Part shown: piece after piece, positions 10,437 through 22,219 of the stretch
How positions within the stretch are numbered: position 1 is the stretch's first letter
How the letters are laid out: each line of letters begins with the position of its first letter
Origin: Tritrichomonas musculus
Taxonomy: Eukaryota > Parabasalia > Tritrichomonadida > Tritrichomonadidae
DNA: 64,000 nucleotides
Direction of reading: 5' to 3'
Assembly (NCBI GenBank): GCA_039105265.1
Contig: JAPFFF010000040.1
Coordinates: 1,178,001-1,242,000, forward strand
Position numbers and translations under genes: made by a program
Notes under the pieces: model-generated
Told to the model about the DNA's origin: nothing
Databases searched by the model: none
Seen by the model: only the letters and a program-made list of their open reading frames with translations

Positions 10437-10509
10437 GCTCATGTGGCATAGTGGTAATTGCGTTCATCATCAAAGTGGAAGTTCAACGGTTCGAATCCGT
10501 TCATGGGCA
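10437..10509 (+). tRNA. Multicopy tRNA-like gene, loop reads TCA (copy 2)
   Basis: The same 73 nt as at 9434. The upstream flank (from about 10330, GTCTGAATCTGTAAACCAGC) and the downstream flank (TTTTTTAG plus T run, then TTCTTCATTTTGTAATGAAAA) match the flanks of other copies with many changes, while the 73-nt core has none. Confidence 0.7.
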
Positions 10510-10863
10510 CTTTTTTAGTTTTTTTTTTTATTATTATTATTATTATTCTGAAAAGTTTAGTTCCAATTGTCTTTCTTCATTTTGTAATGAAAAGAACCCT
10601 ATTTTATTTTCAAACCAATATATCATGAGTTGGCACATCAGGGGCTAAAAAATTCAAAATTTTAATTAGATATTATTAATTCTTTAGCAATATAATTTCA
10701 TTTAAATGCTTTAAAACTGATTAATGCTCTTTTTTGAACAAGAAATATCTAAGAAATCTTTTTTTTTTTTTTTTTTTTTTTTTAGAATATTAAAAAATTA
10801 TATTGTGTAGTTAATTAAATTAATTCTAAAAATAATAGTATTTATATTCTTTTCCAATTTTAT

Positions 10864-12210
10864 TTATTTCCAAGGATCATTATCGCCTGTGTAAGGCTGT
10901 TTTATCGGTTTTCCAGTTTTCAAAAAAGCTTCTATATTCTGCCATATTTCTTCTTCATGTTCATGAACAATTGAATGTCCCATTCCATCAATTGTAATAA
11001 GTAAGGAATTAGGAATCAAGTCACGATATTGAGCTGTTACATCAAAACTGATGTAATCAAATTGGCCTTTAACGACAAGTGACTTTCCAGTAAAATCGGC
11101 CAGTTTTTCGTATGGCGATTCCATTTTGTTTGAATCTCTTCCTGTCATTACATTCACCCAGAAACCGTAGCCTGCGCCTTTTGTGTTATAAAATTTTCCA
11201 GAGCCAGGCTGCATATTTAAACCGTCGTGAAATTGAATGAACAAATTATCCAAATCTTTTTCTTTCATCATGACAGAAAGACCTTTTGGTGGAAACATCA
11301 TTGATAAAGCTTGACTTAAAAAGTAACGAGTGTTTTTCATTAAAATTTTCTGTTGATCTTTTGAACCTTCCGTTGTTAATTTAATGACAGATTTGTCACC
11401 ACTCCAAATACTTCCTGGTGAAATAAAAATGCAATTATCAACTCTGTTTGGATATTTGGCAATGTAATTGGAGGATAAAGTACCACCAAATGAATGACAT
11501 ATTATATTAATTTTTTCAACATTTAATGTTTTTCTGATTTCTTCTAAATCATCAACTTGTCTTGCTAATGTATATTTCGTACAATCTTTTAGACGTGATG
11601 ATCCACCACCACCAAGTTGATCATATTGATATGATTTATATCCAAGTTTTGCCAATTCATCCACAAAATGTTCTTTGCCTAAAACAGGAGCACCAGGACC
11701 GCCATGTATTATCATAAATGGATATTTTTCTTTGGCATCTGCACCATATACATAATATGCAATTCTCGAGCCAGTTGAAAGATTCCAATAACCACTTGGA
11801 ATATTTGTGTATTCAGTCATATTTGCAACTTTCTTATAAAACATTGCCAAATAGAGTGAAAGTGTAATTATGTAACATACTCCAAATATTATCAGTGAAA
11901 AATATAATGCTTTCAGCTTGTATGGATATAAAAATCTTGTAACTAATAATCCTAAAAATGAGACACCGCATGTTATTGCAAATGATATTAACAATTGAAC
12001 TAGAAATCCAACAAATGGACTTTTGGAAGAACCAGCTGCACCCATCATTGCAGCTGATGATATATAAAAACCTAAAATGATCGCAAAAATAATTAAAATT
12101 ATTCCAATCGTTTTTCTGCAGCAATTACAACATTTGCTTGAACCTTCATTTATTGGAGTTAAAAGTGTTCCGGATGATGAATCAGTCGTTTCTTCACTCA
12201 AATCTTTCAT
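10864..12210 (-). CDS. Membrane-anchored alpha/beta hydrolase, prolyl-aminopeptidase-like (S33)
   Basis: A 448-residue protein. The N-terminus has a Cys cluster (KCCNCCRK, about 26-33) and three hydrophobic helices at about 34-56, 67-94 and 102-123. The rest is an alpha/beta hydrolase: oxyanion motif HGGPG (169-173), DQLGGGGSS (197-205) and nucleophile elbow CHSFGGTL with Ser240. A probable acid is in the GQFDYISFD segment and a probable catalytic His in DGMGHSIVHEHEEE. HGGPG plus DQxGxGxS is the signature of proline iminopeptidases and their tricorn-interacting relatives, so removal of N-terminal Pro or other residues from peptides is likely. The catalytic part faces one side of a membrane, which bacterial relatives lack. 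A TCATTTTTT initiator is 17 nt before the ATG. Confidence 0.85.
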   Translation of the reverse strand: MKDLSEETTDSSSGTLLTPINEGSSKCCNCCRKTIGIILIIFAIILGFYISSAAMMGAAGSSKSPFVGFLVQLLISFAITCGVSFLGLLVTRFLYPYKLKALYFSLIIFGVCYIITLSLYLAMFYKKVANMTEYTNIPSGYWNLSTGSRIAYYVYGADAKEKYPFMIIHGGPGAPVLGKEHFVDELAKLGYKSYQYDQLGGGGSSRLKDCTKYTLARQVDDLEEIRKTLNVEKINIICHSFGGTLSSNYIAKYPNRVDNCIFISPGSIWSGDKSVIKLTTEGSKDQQKILMKNTRYFLSQALSMMFPPKGLSVMMKEKDLDNLFIQFHDGLNMQPGSGKFYNTKGAGYGFWVNVMTGRDSNKMESPYEKLADFTGKSLVVKGQFDYISFDVTAQYRDLIPNSLLITIDGMGHSIVHEHEEEIWQNIEAFLKTGKPIKQPYTGDNDPWK

Positions 12211-15200
12211 GTGTTTTATTAAAAAATGAATTCAGAATTTTATTCAAATTCAGATTCAAAATATTTTTTTCAATTCTTCTTTCAAAATTTCAAACTAAAT
12301 TAAAACTTTCAACAACATATTTAAATAAATATAAAAAAATGAAAATGTCAAATAACAAGAATGTGAAAATTTTGATAATGATTAAAAGACGGATAGGGCT
12401 GTCATATCGGCTAAAAATGAATGATAACAACTGTTTTCAATTCACTATTTCTTTACACTCTTTTATTAAACTTAAAAAATATTTATTTTTTCACAATTTC
12501 ATAGAATTTAATCTACTTGATTATTTCTCTATAAAACCTAAAATGGACAATGTTTTAATAAGATATGTACAAAACATAATAATTTTTATTTTGATAGGAG
12601 ATAAATTTCAGATAATTTTTTTCAAATACCAAGATCTCTTTTTGAATTATTTCAAATTCTTTTGAGAAATCAAATCATTCAAATTTTGAAATATATAAAA
12701 ATATTTTATTACAATTTTTTTGAATTGGTTATTTTATATTTGAGATAATTTGAATTAATTGGTTTTATCCATAAAATTATGGCATTTCAAAAAGTGATGC
12801 TATTTTATGAAAATGCAATTTAGGATAATCATGTGAAAATAATTTCTTTTTTATTTCAAGATAAACAATTTTTTCTATATAGTTTATAGTTATTTGAAAT
12901 CTAGCTAATATGTATTTTCATATTCAGGTGTATATACTTACTTGGCTAGATGAATAATATAGGTTTATTTCGAATTATTTATCATCTTCAAGAAAATGAA
13001 TAATATTCAAAAAGTGAAGCTCTTAATTGAAAAATAATATAAAATTGAATAAATTATTTATATTTTTATTGAATTAATTCATAAAAAGAATCTAGAGATT
13101 GATTATTAAATAGCAATGTGATATCATTCATATTTGGCCGATATGACATTTTTATATGCCATTCAATATTTTTTAAATAAATATATATAATTGAAATCAA
13201 TAATCTAAAATAATACAAATGAAAAAAGGCTTTAATTTCATGGTTTTAAGCAGTTAATTAACCATCATTATATATAATTGTACTAATAATATGCACACCT
13301 TTTGCTTTCCTATGAATATAAGTGTTTAGAATAATTTTTATTTATAATACAAAAAAAAATAAAATTCTATCTATTTAATTAATAAGATAATTTATATCAT
13401 ATGATTTGTAATCATGAATTGAAAAAGATAAAAAAAAAAAAAAAAAAATTTTTTTATCATTTTTGAATTTGTTATTTCAAATATTTGAAAGAACGATCAA
13501 AAATAATAGAAATTATTATCAGGAATAATTAAGTAAAAAAAGCATTTCTTGGTTTTAACCATAAAATTCAATATGATTCTATAATATATACATCAGAAAT
13601 AATTAAGTACCAAATCATATTTAGTCATTGAAAGATTCTAGTCAATAATATGATATTTTTTTGTTGAATGAAAAATAGCATCCAAAAATATAAATGACAG
13701 AATTATTAGCGTAACAGTAGCTAATATGTTTTATGGTGGCTTTTTTTATTTATTTATTTAAACCATAATCGATTGAATAAGTCAATTCAATTTGTCTATT
13801 ATTAATTAAAATCAAATAGATTTACAAGATATACACATCATAAAATGTTTTCTAAATAATTTAAGAAAAATATTTGAAGTCATTATAAAAGCATTCTTAA
13901 TATTCAAAATTCTTATATAAGGACAACCTTTCTATGAAAAATGATTGTCGTGGTTACATTTAATTTTTCCTCAATCTTTCATAATTTTATTGTAAAACTC
14001 ATATTAACAAATAAATATATGGAATATAATGCATATAAAAAATAATTAAATAATTATTCAGCTTTGAAAAAGAGATATTTCAAAAAATAAAAGTGAATTA
14101 AACCAAAATACGTTTATATTTTTTCTAAGAATTTCAAAATGTAATAACTCAATTTCAAAGAAAAACAATTTTGTTTTCTATGCACCATTTATTAAATAAC
14201 ATGAATATTTAAAATAATCCGGTTCCAAACTCATAATATATTAAAGAAAAAGATGAAATTTTAGTAGATAAAATAAAAAAATGATTAAATTTGATAAATA
14301 GCAAGTATTAATATTACTTTTCGAACCGGATATCAATAATTTATTCTATTTGATTTGTATTAACACAAAAACAAGTTTCTTTTTTCCCTTCTAACTTGAG
14401 TTATTAAATTTTTTAATTTTCAATGATTTACGATGAAAATGAATACAAAAATTAATCGTTATAAAATAAATTATAAACGGTGAAAGGTCGTCCATAATCA
14501 ATTTTTTTTAGAGAAAAATTAATTCAATTATTCAAGATAATCCTAGATTCATTTCTCATTTATACAATATCCCATCTTAAAAGTAAAAAGAATTTAAGTG
14601 ATATGTATTTGACAACGCTTTCACCAACATGCGGGGCTTTCAAAAATACTGCAATTGATATTTATGGATTTTAACATGAGATGATATGAGGAAAATATAA
14701 AAAACCAAAAAATAATCCAATTGTTGGTCAAACCTTCCTTGAGTTATTTCTCTTAATTGATCATTTAAACTTAAAAAAGACGGTTTGCCAAGTTAGAAAA
14801 ATATTTCGAGAAAAATTCAATCAAATACAAAATGAAGGAACTTTTTTATTTTTATTTTTTTTTTTTTTTTTTTTTTTTTTTATTCTGCTTTGTAGATCTG
14901 AATTTTGAATATCAATTATTGGAAGATTTGGGGATAAAAGTCAAATTTTGATACTTTTTGTTAAGTCTGAGTATATATTTTCTTTTCTTCTTTCTCTAGA
15001 AACATACAATGAAAAAATAAGATAATTTCTAAACCCTAAAGACCTCAAACTGCACTGAATCGTTTAGATAGTAAAATAATAACAGATATTTTGCTCGTTA
15101 TATGAAAGAGATATAACCAAATGTGTCAATTATTAAGTCTTAATAGTAAAATATAGGAAACGTAGTAAAATTTAAATCTTGAAATAGATTTTCTCTCTCA

Positions 15201-16433
15201 ATCTAATACAATATTATTAATAACTTTATGGTAAATACAACTCACTTTTTGAATATACATTCAAAAAGTTCCTATTTATATTTGTTTATAATTATAATAA
15301 CGATTTTCCAAGGGTTATCGTATTTTTAAGCCCCACTTTTTCAAAAGAAAATAAAATAATTTTATCTTAATTAGACTTGTTATTTTGAGAATCGATATCA
15401 ATTGTAAACTTGATATCAATTATATGCATTATTGGTTATTAAAAAAAAACCCTAAATTTCTGTTTTTGTGACTAATCGAAAATATAATGGTGTATTAATT
15501 GTTAGCTATTAATACTGATTAAAATATTATATAACCTCAAAAGGGAATAATGATCCTGTCTGGATATATAACTGCATCGAAAATCATATTTTTTGATATT
15601 GACAATTAATCTATCTATAAACATTTTATATAAATATTTATTTATATTTTCAAGATTAAAACTTTCATTTTCCTATTATTGTGCAATTTTTATTAATTAT
15701 CAACAATTTTTAAGCAATATTTAATATTTTGATATATTTTTTTTATCGTACTAAGTATCAAATAAATATATAAATTATTATAATTAATATATATTTTACT
15801 ATTTTTAATATATTTTATTTTTAATAACTTTTCATTCTCTTATCAAAATAATACGTTTTTCCTACAAAAAACTCTCAATTTAAAATAATTGCATACAATA
15901 AAATACGTTTTTCCTACAAAAAACTCTCAATATTTCAATGAAATTGTAAGATTTATTTTTTCTAATAAACTTAAAGGAAATAACGATGATCTATTGAAAA
16001 AAATAGAGATCATTTCGGTTACTGTTTAAAAATTGACCTTTAAGATAAATTTTTTTATTTTCATAAAACAAGGAAAAAGCAAACAGAAAAAACACGAAAT
16101 TTCCAGGAATAATGATTTTATCAATTGAAAAAAATCTCATCTCAGTATTCCTTATCGTTTTTTTGGCTATTTTCATTCAAGATATATTATCAGCAACATT
16201 TCTCATTTCCTTTAAACATTTGACAAGGAGACAGGTATTAGAACGCGTAATTATTTTTTGCTATACGGTTTAGAGTTGTAAAAGCACTCTTCTTTGTGAA
16301 AATTGTTAGATGGATATTCAAATTTTAATAAAAAAGTATTTTTGCGAAATTTTATGGAACTTTTGGTTTTATTAATTTATAATATAATGATAAATACAAA
16401 AAATTAAAGTAGAAAGTAATCAATAAATATTTT
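12211..16433. other. Long AT-rich gene desert
   Basis: About 4.2 kb without a credible gene. Open frames such as that at 12138-12665 are composed of K, N, I and F and overlap the start of the hydrolase gene. It holds poly-A/T runs (13433, 14859), a piece of the dispersed repeat at 15333-15480 joined to an end-like fragment of the small transposon family (AGACTTGTTATTTTGAGAATC, 15384), and a short direct repeat. Confidence 0.6.
15851..15931. repeat. 29-bp direct repeat, two copies
   Basis: The 29 nt at 15851-15879 (starting ATACGTTTTTCCTAC and ending CTCTCAAT) recur exactly at 15903-15931, 52 nt apart. It is a short tandem duplication of unknown meaning. Confidence 0.8.
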
Positions 16434-17828
16434 TTATTCAATGTTAATTCTAAAACTATTTGCATGCACATCTTCCCATGTTAAACGCGTATTTTCTGCT
16501 TTTATTTGTGCTTCTGTTTTGTTTTCTTCGACTGCTAAACGTTCGGGAGAGTAATGTCTAACTGATCTGGCACATCCTCTCAGAATTTTAATCTTTTGAG
16601 TATTGTTTTTGGTTATCTCGAGCGTAATACCTGCTTGTCTAAAAGCGCTTGCTGTAGAAAATGGATCTGTTGAACGATAAACCGAAGTGACTATTTTAAT
16701 TATATTTTTGCTTTGAGCAGAAAAATTTGGGGGTGGCTGTACTCTGAACCTTGAGACCCTCTTTGAGAATCCAAATACTCCAAGATCTAATGCTTGGGTT
16801 TGATCAGAGGAGTGAGGGGGAAGATAAATAATTTTAATATTATCTTCACCTTTGATCACTACGTCAAGAACAGCATGATGAGCTCTGAGTCCGTCTGCAA
16901 TTACGTAAACAGGGCCCCAATAATTGTATTTTGTTCGTTTTAGTTGGAGATGTGGAATAAATATCTTTTCCCACCATTGTAAAAAAATTGCGGTTGTTAT
17001 AAAACCGTTTGGCTGATAAAATTGATAAAAACTATTTCTAGGTAAAACATTATAAACTTCTGAGTCAATGGTTTTTCGAGGTAAAATCAAGCTTGGTTTT
17101 GGATTTTCACCATCAAGGGCAATTGCCACAATGGCAGATGATCTTTTTGAATTTCGATCATAGGGCAAGAAAACTTTTTCTGAGGAAAAATTTTCAGGAA
17201 CTATTACTGTAACTTCTCTTGAATCAACATATTCTTGGAAGCCAACTTCATCTAAATTATAGACAAAACTAGGATTGGCATTTTCAACATTATGTTCTAA
17301 TAAAGAAAAGTAATCGTCAATGGTCTGTTCTGGACATGCTAAACGGTTTTGGTCAAAAGGTACCCCAATACTTGTTTTAAAAGAGAAATATCTTTTAACA
17401 TAATGCCGAACCGAGTCAATATGGAAAGCAAGGTTAAATCTTTCTAATATAAGTTCAGTAACTTCATCAAATGAAGGGAAAAATCCTTTATTGTGCCAAC
17501 ACTTGATCATTGTCTCCAATTCTTGTTCTTGGTTTTTGTTCAATAGCTTTGGTCTACCTCGAGGTAGCAAAGTACCTTGTTGTTGAATTTTGTAGTACTG
17601 CTTTTGTACACAATGTCGGCTTCCAAACATTAGACCTAATTGAGAAAAAGATACACAGTTGGGTGGATCATGCAGATACTCAATAAGCAACTTACATTGT
17701 TCTCTGAAAGATTGTGCATTAATCCATCTAGGATCTTTCAGCATTTGTGAATATGAATCCATTGCTCTCTGGTCTGGAGATTCAAATGGTTTCACAATTC
17801 TCTTTGGAGGGATTAGAAAATCAGTCAA
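16434..17828 (-). CDS. Pogo-like DDE transposase (Tc1/mariner superfamily)
   Basis: The open frame has 464 codons. The first ATG in it is at codon 23 (MDSYSQML, near 17762); the frame itself opens at a TTG. Residues about 45-150 form the helix-turn-helix DNA-binding region, with GRPKLLNK at about 91-98. The catalytic core has NLDEVGF (D193), VIADGLRAHH (D312) and LPPHSSDQTQALDLGVFG (D348): the three aspartates of pogo/Tigger enzymes with 35 residues between the last two. The enzyme would cut and paste its own element at TA sites. Nothing in the frame is visibly broken, so the copy could be active or recently so, but no terminal inverted repeats could be placed. GCTCACNG motifs near 17995 and 18016 may be part of one end. 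Confidence 0.85.
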   Translation of the reverse strand: MTDFLIPPKRIVKPFESPDQRAMDSYSQMLKDPRWINAQSFREQCKLLIEYLHDPPNCVSFSQLGLMFGSRHCVQKQYYKIQQQGTLLPRGRPKLLNKNQEQELETMIKCWHNKGFFPSFDEVTELILERFNLAFHIDSVRHYVKRYFSFKTSIGVPFDQNRLACPEQTIDDYFSLLEHNVENANPSFVYNLDEVGFQEYVDSREVTVIVPENFSSEKVFLPYDRNSKRSSAIVAIALDGENPKPSLILPRKTIDSEVYNVLPRNSFYQFYQPNGFITTAIFLQWWEKIFIPHLQLKRTKYNYWGPVYVIADGLRAHHAVLDVVIKGEDNIKIIYLPPHSSDQTQALDLGVFGFSKRVSRFRVQPPPNFSAQSKNIIKIVTSVYRSTDPFSTASAFRQAGITLEITKNNTQKIKILRGCARSVRHYSPERLAVEENKTEAQIKAENTRLTWEDVHANSFRINIE

Positions 17829-18923
17829 CTAACAAATGAAATGGTCGATCATTGAATTCTTTTTGAATGCTTATCTATTTCATATCATTCAAAAAGTTTC
17901 ACTGCTCATGGTTTTTTAAAAATAATTTAAAATTGAGAATGTTTTATATTAAATTGAGAAATTTTTCATAATTTTTTTGAATTAAACCGAAATGCTCACT
18001 GTTTTTTTCAATTGCTCACCGTTATTTCCCACCTCTTTAACCAGTTTTTTATATTATAAATATATTTATGCATTTATTTACTTCAAATCATGAAAATTAT
18101 TATTTTTGAAAAGAAATTCAAGGAATATTTTTTTAATATCAATTAAGAATATCATTTGATTTATACTATGCTATCCATTTTTAAAAATATCTGTTAAAAA
18201 AATACAAAATGAAATAAACTATTCAAAAATAAATAAAATTTATATTGATCGAATATCTTAATCTATTTTTGATATTTCTCATAAAAAAGCATTAAATAAT
18301 ATAACTATTTGTTTTTTTATGAAAATAACAGAAATATTTTATATTTTGTAAAAATGAAATAGTAATTAAACAAAAAATAAAAAAATCATTTTATGTTCTA
18401 GCACTTTAAATGTAATTATTTTAGGCTTGTTAAGTCTCGATTTTCGATATCGATAATTGATCCCTTTTTTTGATATCAATATCAAATCAAAAATTTATTC
18501 TCTGATATCAATAATGAATAAAAAAAGGGGCCGCAAACGAAAAATAAAATAGTTATTAATTTATATATAATTTTAAAATATCAAGTAAAACTTAATTTGC
18601 TTATATTAAAAATTGTTTAAAAATTTTATGTAGAATTACTAAGATAAATATATTTTTAATTTATACGGTTATTGTATTGAAAAAGTTGTATCTTATTTTT
18701 CCCTTACAACTTTTTCAATATTTTTTTATAAGAATATATAAATATGTATATTTTATTATTTACATAAAGAAAAAAGTGAAATAAATGTAAATTAAATTGT
18801 TTGCTGTTTGTATTATTTATAAACTTGCTTTAAAAAAAAACTAAAATAAAAATATAAACAATATTTAAAAAAAAAAAAAAAAAAAAAAATTAATTTTTAT
18901 TTAAAAAAGAAGCCAATAGTATT

Positions 18924-21014
18924 TTATTTTCTAATCTTCTTTTGCAATAATTTTTTAATGTATTGTCTTCTTTTTTTAACATCATTAATAGTTCGACAAA
19001 TAAATTTTTGAGCTAAATCTTTGTTTCTTATTTTGGTTGGAGCATAGTCTGCAAATATTCTATCTTCTTCAAGTGTCCATTCTCTTTTGGATATTTCAAT
19101 ATATCTCTCTTGTATAATTTTATTCAATTCATCTTTTGAACAATTAAATTTGGCACAATATTCATCATTTAAAATGTCTTTTTTAAGCCAAAGACTATTA
19201 TCAATGAAATGAATTTCTTGATTACTCCATATTTTTCTTTTGTACTGTGATATAGAAACCAATCTAAGCATTATTTGTCCTCCGCTTGTTCTATTTGGTA
19301 CATTTTTAGTTCGAAAAGGAGCATTTCCATTTAATAACTCAAGAGATAAAATTAATTCTTTCATCAAATTTTCATCGAATTTCTCATCCATATATGAAAA
19401 CAATAACTCGCATAATTCAAATGCAGAATGATCAAATGAAAATTTCACTTCCTTTTCAATTAAAGGAACACCTCCTAAATTTAACCTTTTAGGCTGTTTT
19501 TTGACATATATATTTTTAGCAACTCTATTAACATATTCATAACGGGATAAATTGTGCAAAATAGTCTTAAATGAATTATCATAATCGCAGAGCATTCTAA
19601 TCAAACCAATGAAATTTTCGGTTGGGTGTGAACAAAAACGGTCAAATGCTGTCAAAAAGTCATTTAAAGACTTTAAAGATATCGCATAGTATTGAACAAA
19701 AAGTGTATTTATTATTCGTATTGCTTTGGCATGAGAAATCCACAAAACACTTCTTCCATCAGAGCACTTTTTCAATGCAATTGTTTCTGGGATTTTATTA
19801 TTTTCGAAGAAACTATAAAACTTTATAAAAATTAAAATAATTGTTTCCAAAAAATATTGTCTTGTATATAAACTTAAATTAGTATTTAACAATAATTCAT
19901 TCCAAAAACTTAAAACGATAAAAAAAAAGAATGTTTCTGGGTTCGACTTATAAAAAATTTTGATAGAATTACCTATCGTAAAGAGATTGATTGGATAACA
20001 GTCATGTAGTTTTGCTAAGGACCCTCGGTCGGTTAATGCAGATCCTAAATGAAGAATATCTTCAATTGCTTCGCTGTTAATGGGAGAGTTTTTTGTTTGT
20101 GGATTTACGACGGTTAAATCGGTTAGCAGTTTTGAACGGAAATTTTTAAAAATGTGTAATGGGTCACTTTTCATATAAACATCGCTAAAAGTTTCAAAAA
20201 ATTCAAAAACAGATTGTAAATTAATTGAATTGACATTTTTAAAGAACTTTTCTTTTAAAAAATTAAAAGCAATTGAAAATAAAGGATCATAATAGCGATC
20301 GCCATCTACGGAAACTAAAATAATTTTAAACTTCGTATTTTTTGATTTTTCAATGATAAATTTAATTTTATCAAATGTATTTGAATTTGCATTCCCTGTT
20401 TCTTTTGTTTCTAAGTGTAACGGAAAAGGTCGAATGTTTGTGTCAAAAGGTAAAATTAAATATAAAAAAGAATAATTGTCATTAGCATCAAGAGTATTTA
20501 TTGAAAAAGCGTCAACGCTTAACGTACATTTAATAACGTTCTGACCAAATAACGATCCTCTTTCATTCAAAATTTGTTCAATTGAATTTATATCGGTCAA
20601 TTGCTTTTCCACTTTTTGAACGTAAGGAGAAAAAATTTTCCTCAATCGTTGCTCTGAAGGAAATGGTAATTCACTTCTTACAACTCTGTAAGCACTTGAA
20701 GATATCGAATAAATCGTATAACAAAAAAACTTGGTTTCATCTGAGTAATTACGATTATTTGGACATTTGACAATAAGATTGTGGTCCAAATCGTCAATTA
20801 TTGGGGACCTTTGGGTGAAGTTAAATGAATTATTCGTTTTAATATTATCTGATTTTGGATCGACATGCTGATCGATATCGAAATTTGGTTCTTTGGATCT
20901 TATGTAATCTAATAAATACGAAGCTCTTTTGGTAACAAATCTTAATTGAATTTTTAAACTTCTAACTTCTTTACTGAGCAAGAAAATCCTTCGACGTAGT
21001 TTAATAGCTCGCAT
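18924..21014 (-). CDS. P/THAP9-like DDE transposase with C-terminal SANT-like domain
   Basis: A 696-residue, AT-rich gene starting MRAIKLRR. Residues 1-35 are a basic, coiled-coil-like lead. FFCYTIYSISSSAYRVVRSE (about 96-115) resembles the segment of P-element and THAP9 transposases that precedes the catalytic core. Candidate acidic residues are D168 (TLSVDAF) and D237/D239 (VSVDGD). SDPLHIFKNFRSKLL (283-297) is the DPxHxxKNxR motif of P-like enzymes, and HPTENFIGLIRM (about 490) the late ENxFGxIR-like motif. The last 50 residues (REWTLEEDRIFADYAP...) look like a SANT/Myb-type DNA-binding domain. The usual N-terminal THAP zinc finger is not seen. Assignment is by motif memory; another DDE family is possible. 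The reading frame is whole. Confidence 0.6.
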   Translation of the reverse strand: MRAIKLRRRIFLLSKEVRSLKIQLRFVTKRASYLLDYIRSKEPNFDIDQHVDPKSDNIKTNNSFNFTQRSPIIDDLDHNLIVKCPNNRNYSDETKFFCYTIYSISSSAYRVVRSELPFPSEQRLRKIFSPYVQKVEKQLTDINSIEQILNERGSLFGQNVIKCTLSVDAFSINTLDANDNYSFLYLILPFDTNIRPFPLHLETKETGNANSNTFDKIKFIIEKSKNTKFKIILVSVDGDRYYDPLFSIAFNFLKEKFFKNVNSINLQSVFEFFETFSDVYMKSDPLHIFKNFRSKLLTDLTVVNPQTKNSPINSEAIEDILHLGSALTDRGSLAKLHDCYPINLFTIGNSIKIFYKSNPETFFFFIVLSFWNELLLNTNLSLYTRQYFLETIILIFIKFYSFFENNKIPETIALKKCSDGRSVLWISHAKAIRIINTLFVQYYAISLKSLNDFLTAFDRFCSHPTENFIGLIRMLCDYDNSFKTILHNLSRYEYVNRVAKNIYVKKQPKRLNLGGVPLIEKEVKFSFDHSAFELCELLFSYMDEKFDENLMKELILSLELLNGNAPFRTKNVPNRTSGGQIMLRLVSISQYKRKIWSNQEIHFIDNSLWLKKDILNDEYCAKFNCSKDELNKIIQERYIEISKREWTLEEDRIFADYAPTKIRNKDLAQKFICRTINDVKKRRQYIKKLLQKKIRK

Positions 21015-21043
21015 TTTTAAATAACAATAAATTCAAACAAAGC

Positions 21044-21778
21044 CTATTCAAATATAGGAAAAGCAATACAGTTTGGACAAATATAAATTCTGATCTCTTC
21101 TTCTACTTCACCGAGGATTCGGTTAGGATAGAGGCGCCAGGCTTGGAGTGCGAGTTGGTCTGTGAATGGGATGATGAGATCGAGTTTGACGTCAACGGGT
21201 GCTCCACCTTCGAACTTGGCTAATGGGATGTAGACACCGCACTTGCATGGCATGTAGTTCATAACGTTCTCCCAGATGGAGTGTGCATGAGGGTTGGCTG
21301 CTTTAGCGTCACGTGCTTTGATGGAGTTGTAGGCGAATGATTCGCGGATGAGTTCGTCTTGGCGATAGGTGTCGATGAGCTTGCCGTTCACCCAGAATCT
21401 ACAGTCTTCGATGAATTCAACGGAGTTCTTGAAGCCGACGAAGATGAGGTTCAACCCTTCTGTATCGATCTTAGAGATGGCGTCAGCAGCGATGTTGTTC
21501 TGGAACTTGACCTTGAATTCGACTGTGGCGTTGATGAATCCCTTCTCGATTTGGCTGATGGTGTGACCTGAGTGAGTGAGCTTCAAGCGAGTTTTGGTAC
21601 CGACTGGCATTGGAGCATCTTTGTTGAGGAACTCTTCGGTAACGAAAGAGAATGTGTTGTCACCTCCGTTCTTTTGGACGAGGTTACGGAGAGTATCGTT
21701 GAAGAAGTCGAGGACATCTCCCTCGTCATTGCCGGAGTTCTTGAATTGAGCGTTCTGGTAGGTCATTTGGGTTGTCAC
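21044..21778 (-). CDS. Polinton capsid-like protein (partial)
   Basis: The 244-codon frame resembles the first part of the double jelly-roll major capsid protein of trichomonad Mavericks, with a beta-rich run including IFVGFKNSVEFIEDCRFWVNG. It is much shorter than usual for that family (about 500-600 residues). The segment borders the transposase gene of the host transposon. Recognition is by pattern and recalled family traits. Confidence 0.55.
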   Translation of the reverse strand: MTTQMTYQNAQFKNSGNDEGDVLDFFNDTLRNLVQKNGGDNTFSFVTEEFLNKDAPMPVGTKTRLKLTHSGHTISQIEKGFINATVEFKVKFQNNIAADAISKIDTEGLNLIFVGFKNSVEFIEDCRFWVNGKLIDTYRQDELIRESFAYNSIKARDAKAANPHAHSIWENVMNYMPCKCGVYIPLAKFEGGAPVDVKLDLIIPFTDQLALQAWRLYPNRILGEVEEEIRIYICPNCIAFPIFE

Positions 21779-21814
21779 TAAAAAATCGGAACTGTCGATG
21801 GGGTTCTAACCTCG

Positions 21815-22165
21815 TTGAAATCACTTTTTTGTATCACCACAAACATGGCATTCGGAACCTGGTTCAAAAAACTCGGGAAGAAGATCGTAGATGGGATCAA
21901 GAAAGTAGTTCCCATCGCCAAGAAAGTCGGTAAGGTCGTCAAGAACACGGTAGCACCCATATTGGGAACCATCGGTAACGCAATCGGTGGAAAGGTTGGT
22001 AACGCTATTGGTGTCGCAAGCAAAGTCACTGGAATGGCTGGTGATAAAGCAGTCTCGATATCAGACAAGGTCGACAACTACATCAAAACGAATGGGCGTT
22101 CAGCGATTGATGACTGGATAGCTCATGAACGAAGCCTCGGCAACCGTCTTATCCATCCAAGGTAA
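21815..22165 (+). CDS. Small basic amphipathic Polinton protein
   Basis: A protein of about 105-116 residues with alternating Lys and hydrophobic residues (WFKKLGKKIVDGIKKVV), then a Gly-rich stretch (GTIGNAIGGKVGNAIG). This composition resembles minor, membrane-active virion proteins of adenovirus pVI/pX type encoded by Polintons. It is divergent to the capsid-like frame, with a short shared promoter region. Confidence 0.5.
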   Translation: MKSLFCITTNMAFGTWFKKLGKKIVDGIKKVVPIAKKVGKVVKNTVAPILGTIGNAIGGKVGNAIGVASKVTGMAGDKAVSISDKVDNYIKTNGRSAIDDWIAHERSLGNRLIHPR

Positions 22166-22219
22166 GAGGTGATTTCGGGTCCGCGTGATTTCGGGCACAC
22201 CCATTTCGGAGGTGATTGA

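Noticed and set aside
12138-12665. 175-codon plus-strand frame
   Set aside because: Overlaps the hydrolase start region and is made of low-complexity AT-rich codons (K, N, F, I, L); no family resemblance.
14214-14336. CCGGTTC...GAACCGG palindromic ends as a small transposon
   Set aside because: The ends are only about 10 bp and no target duplication is present; too weak to call.
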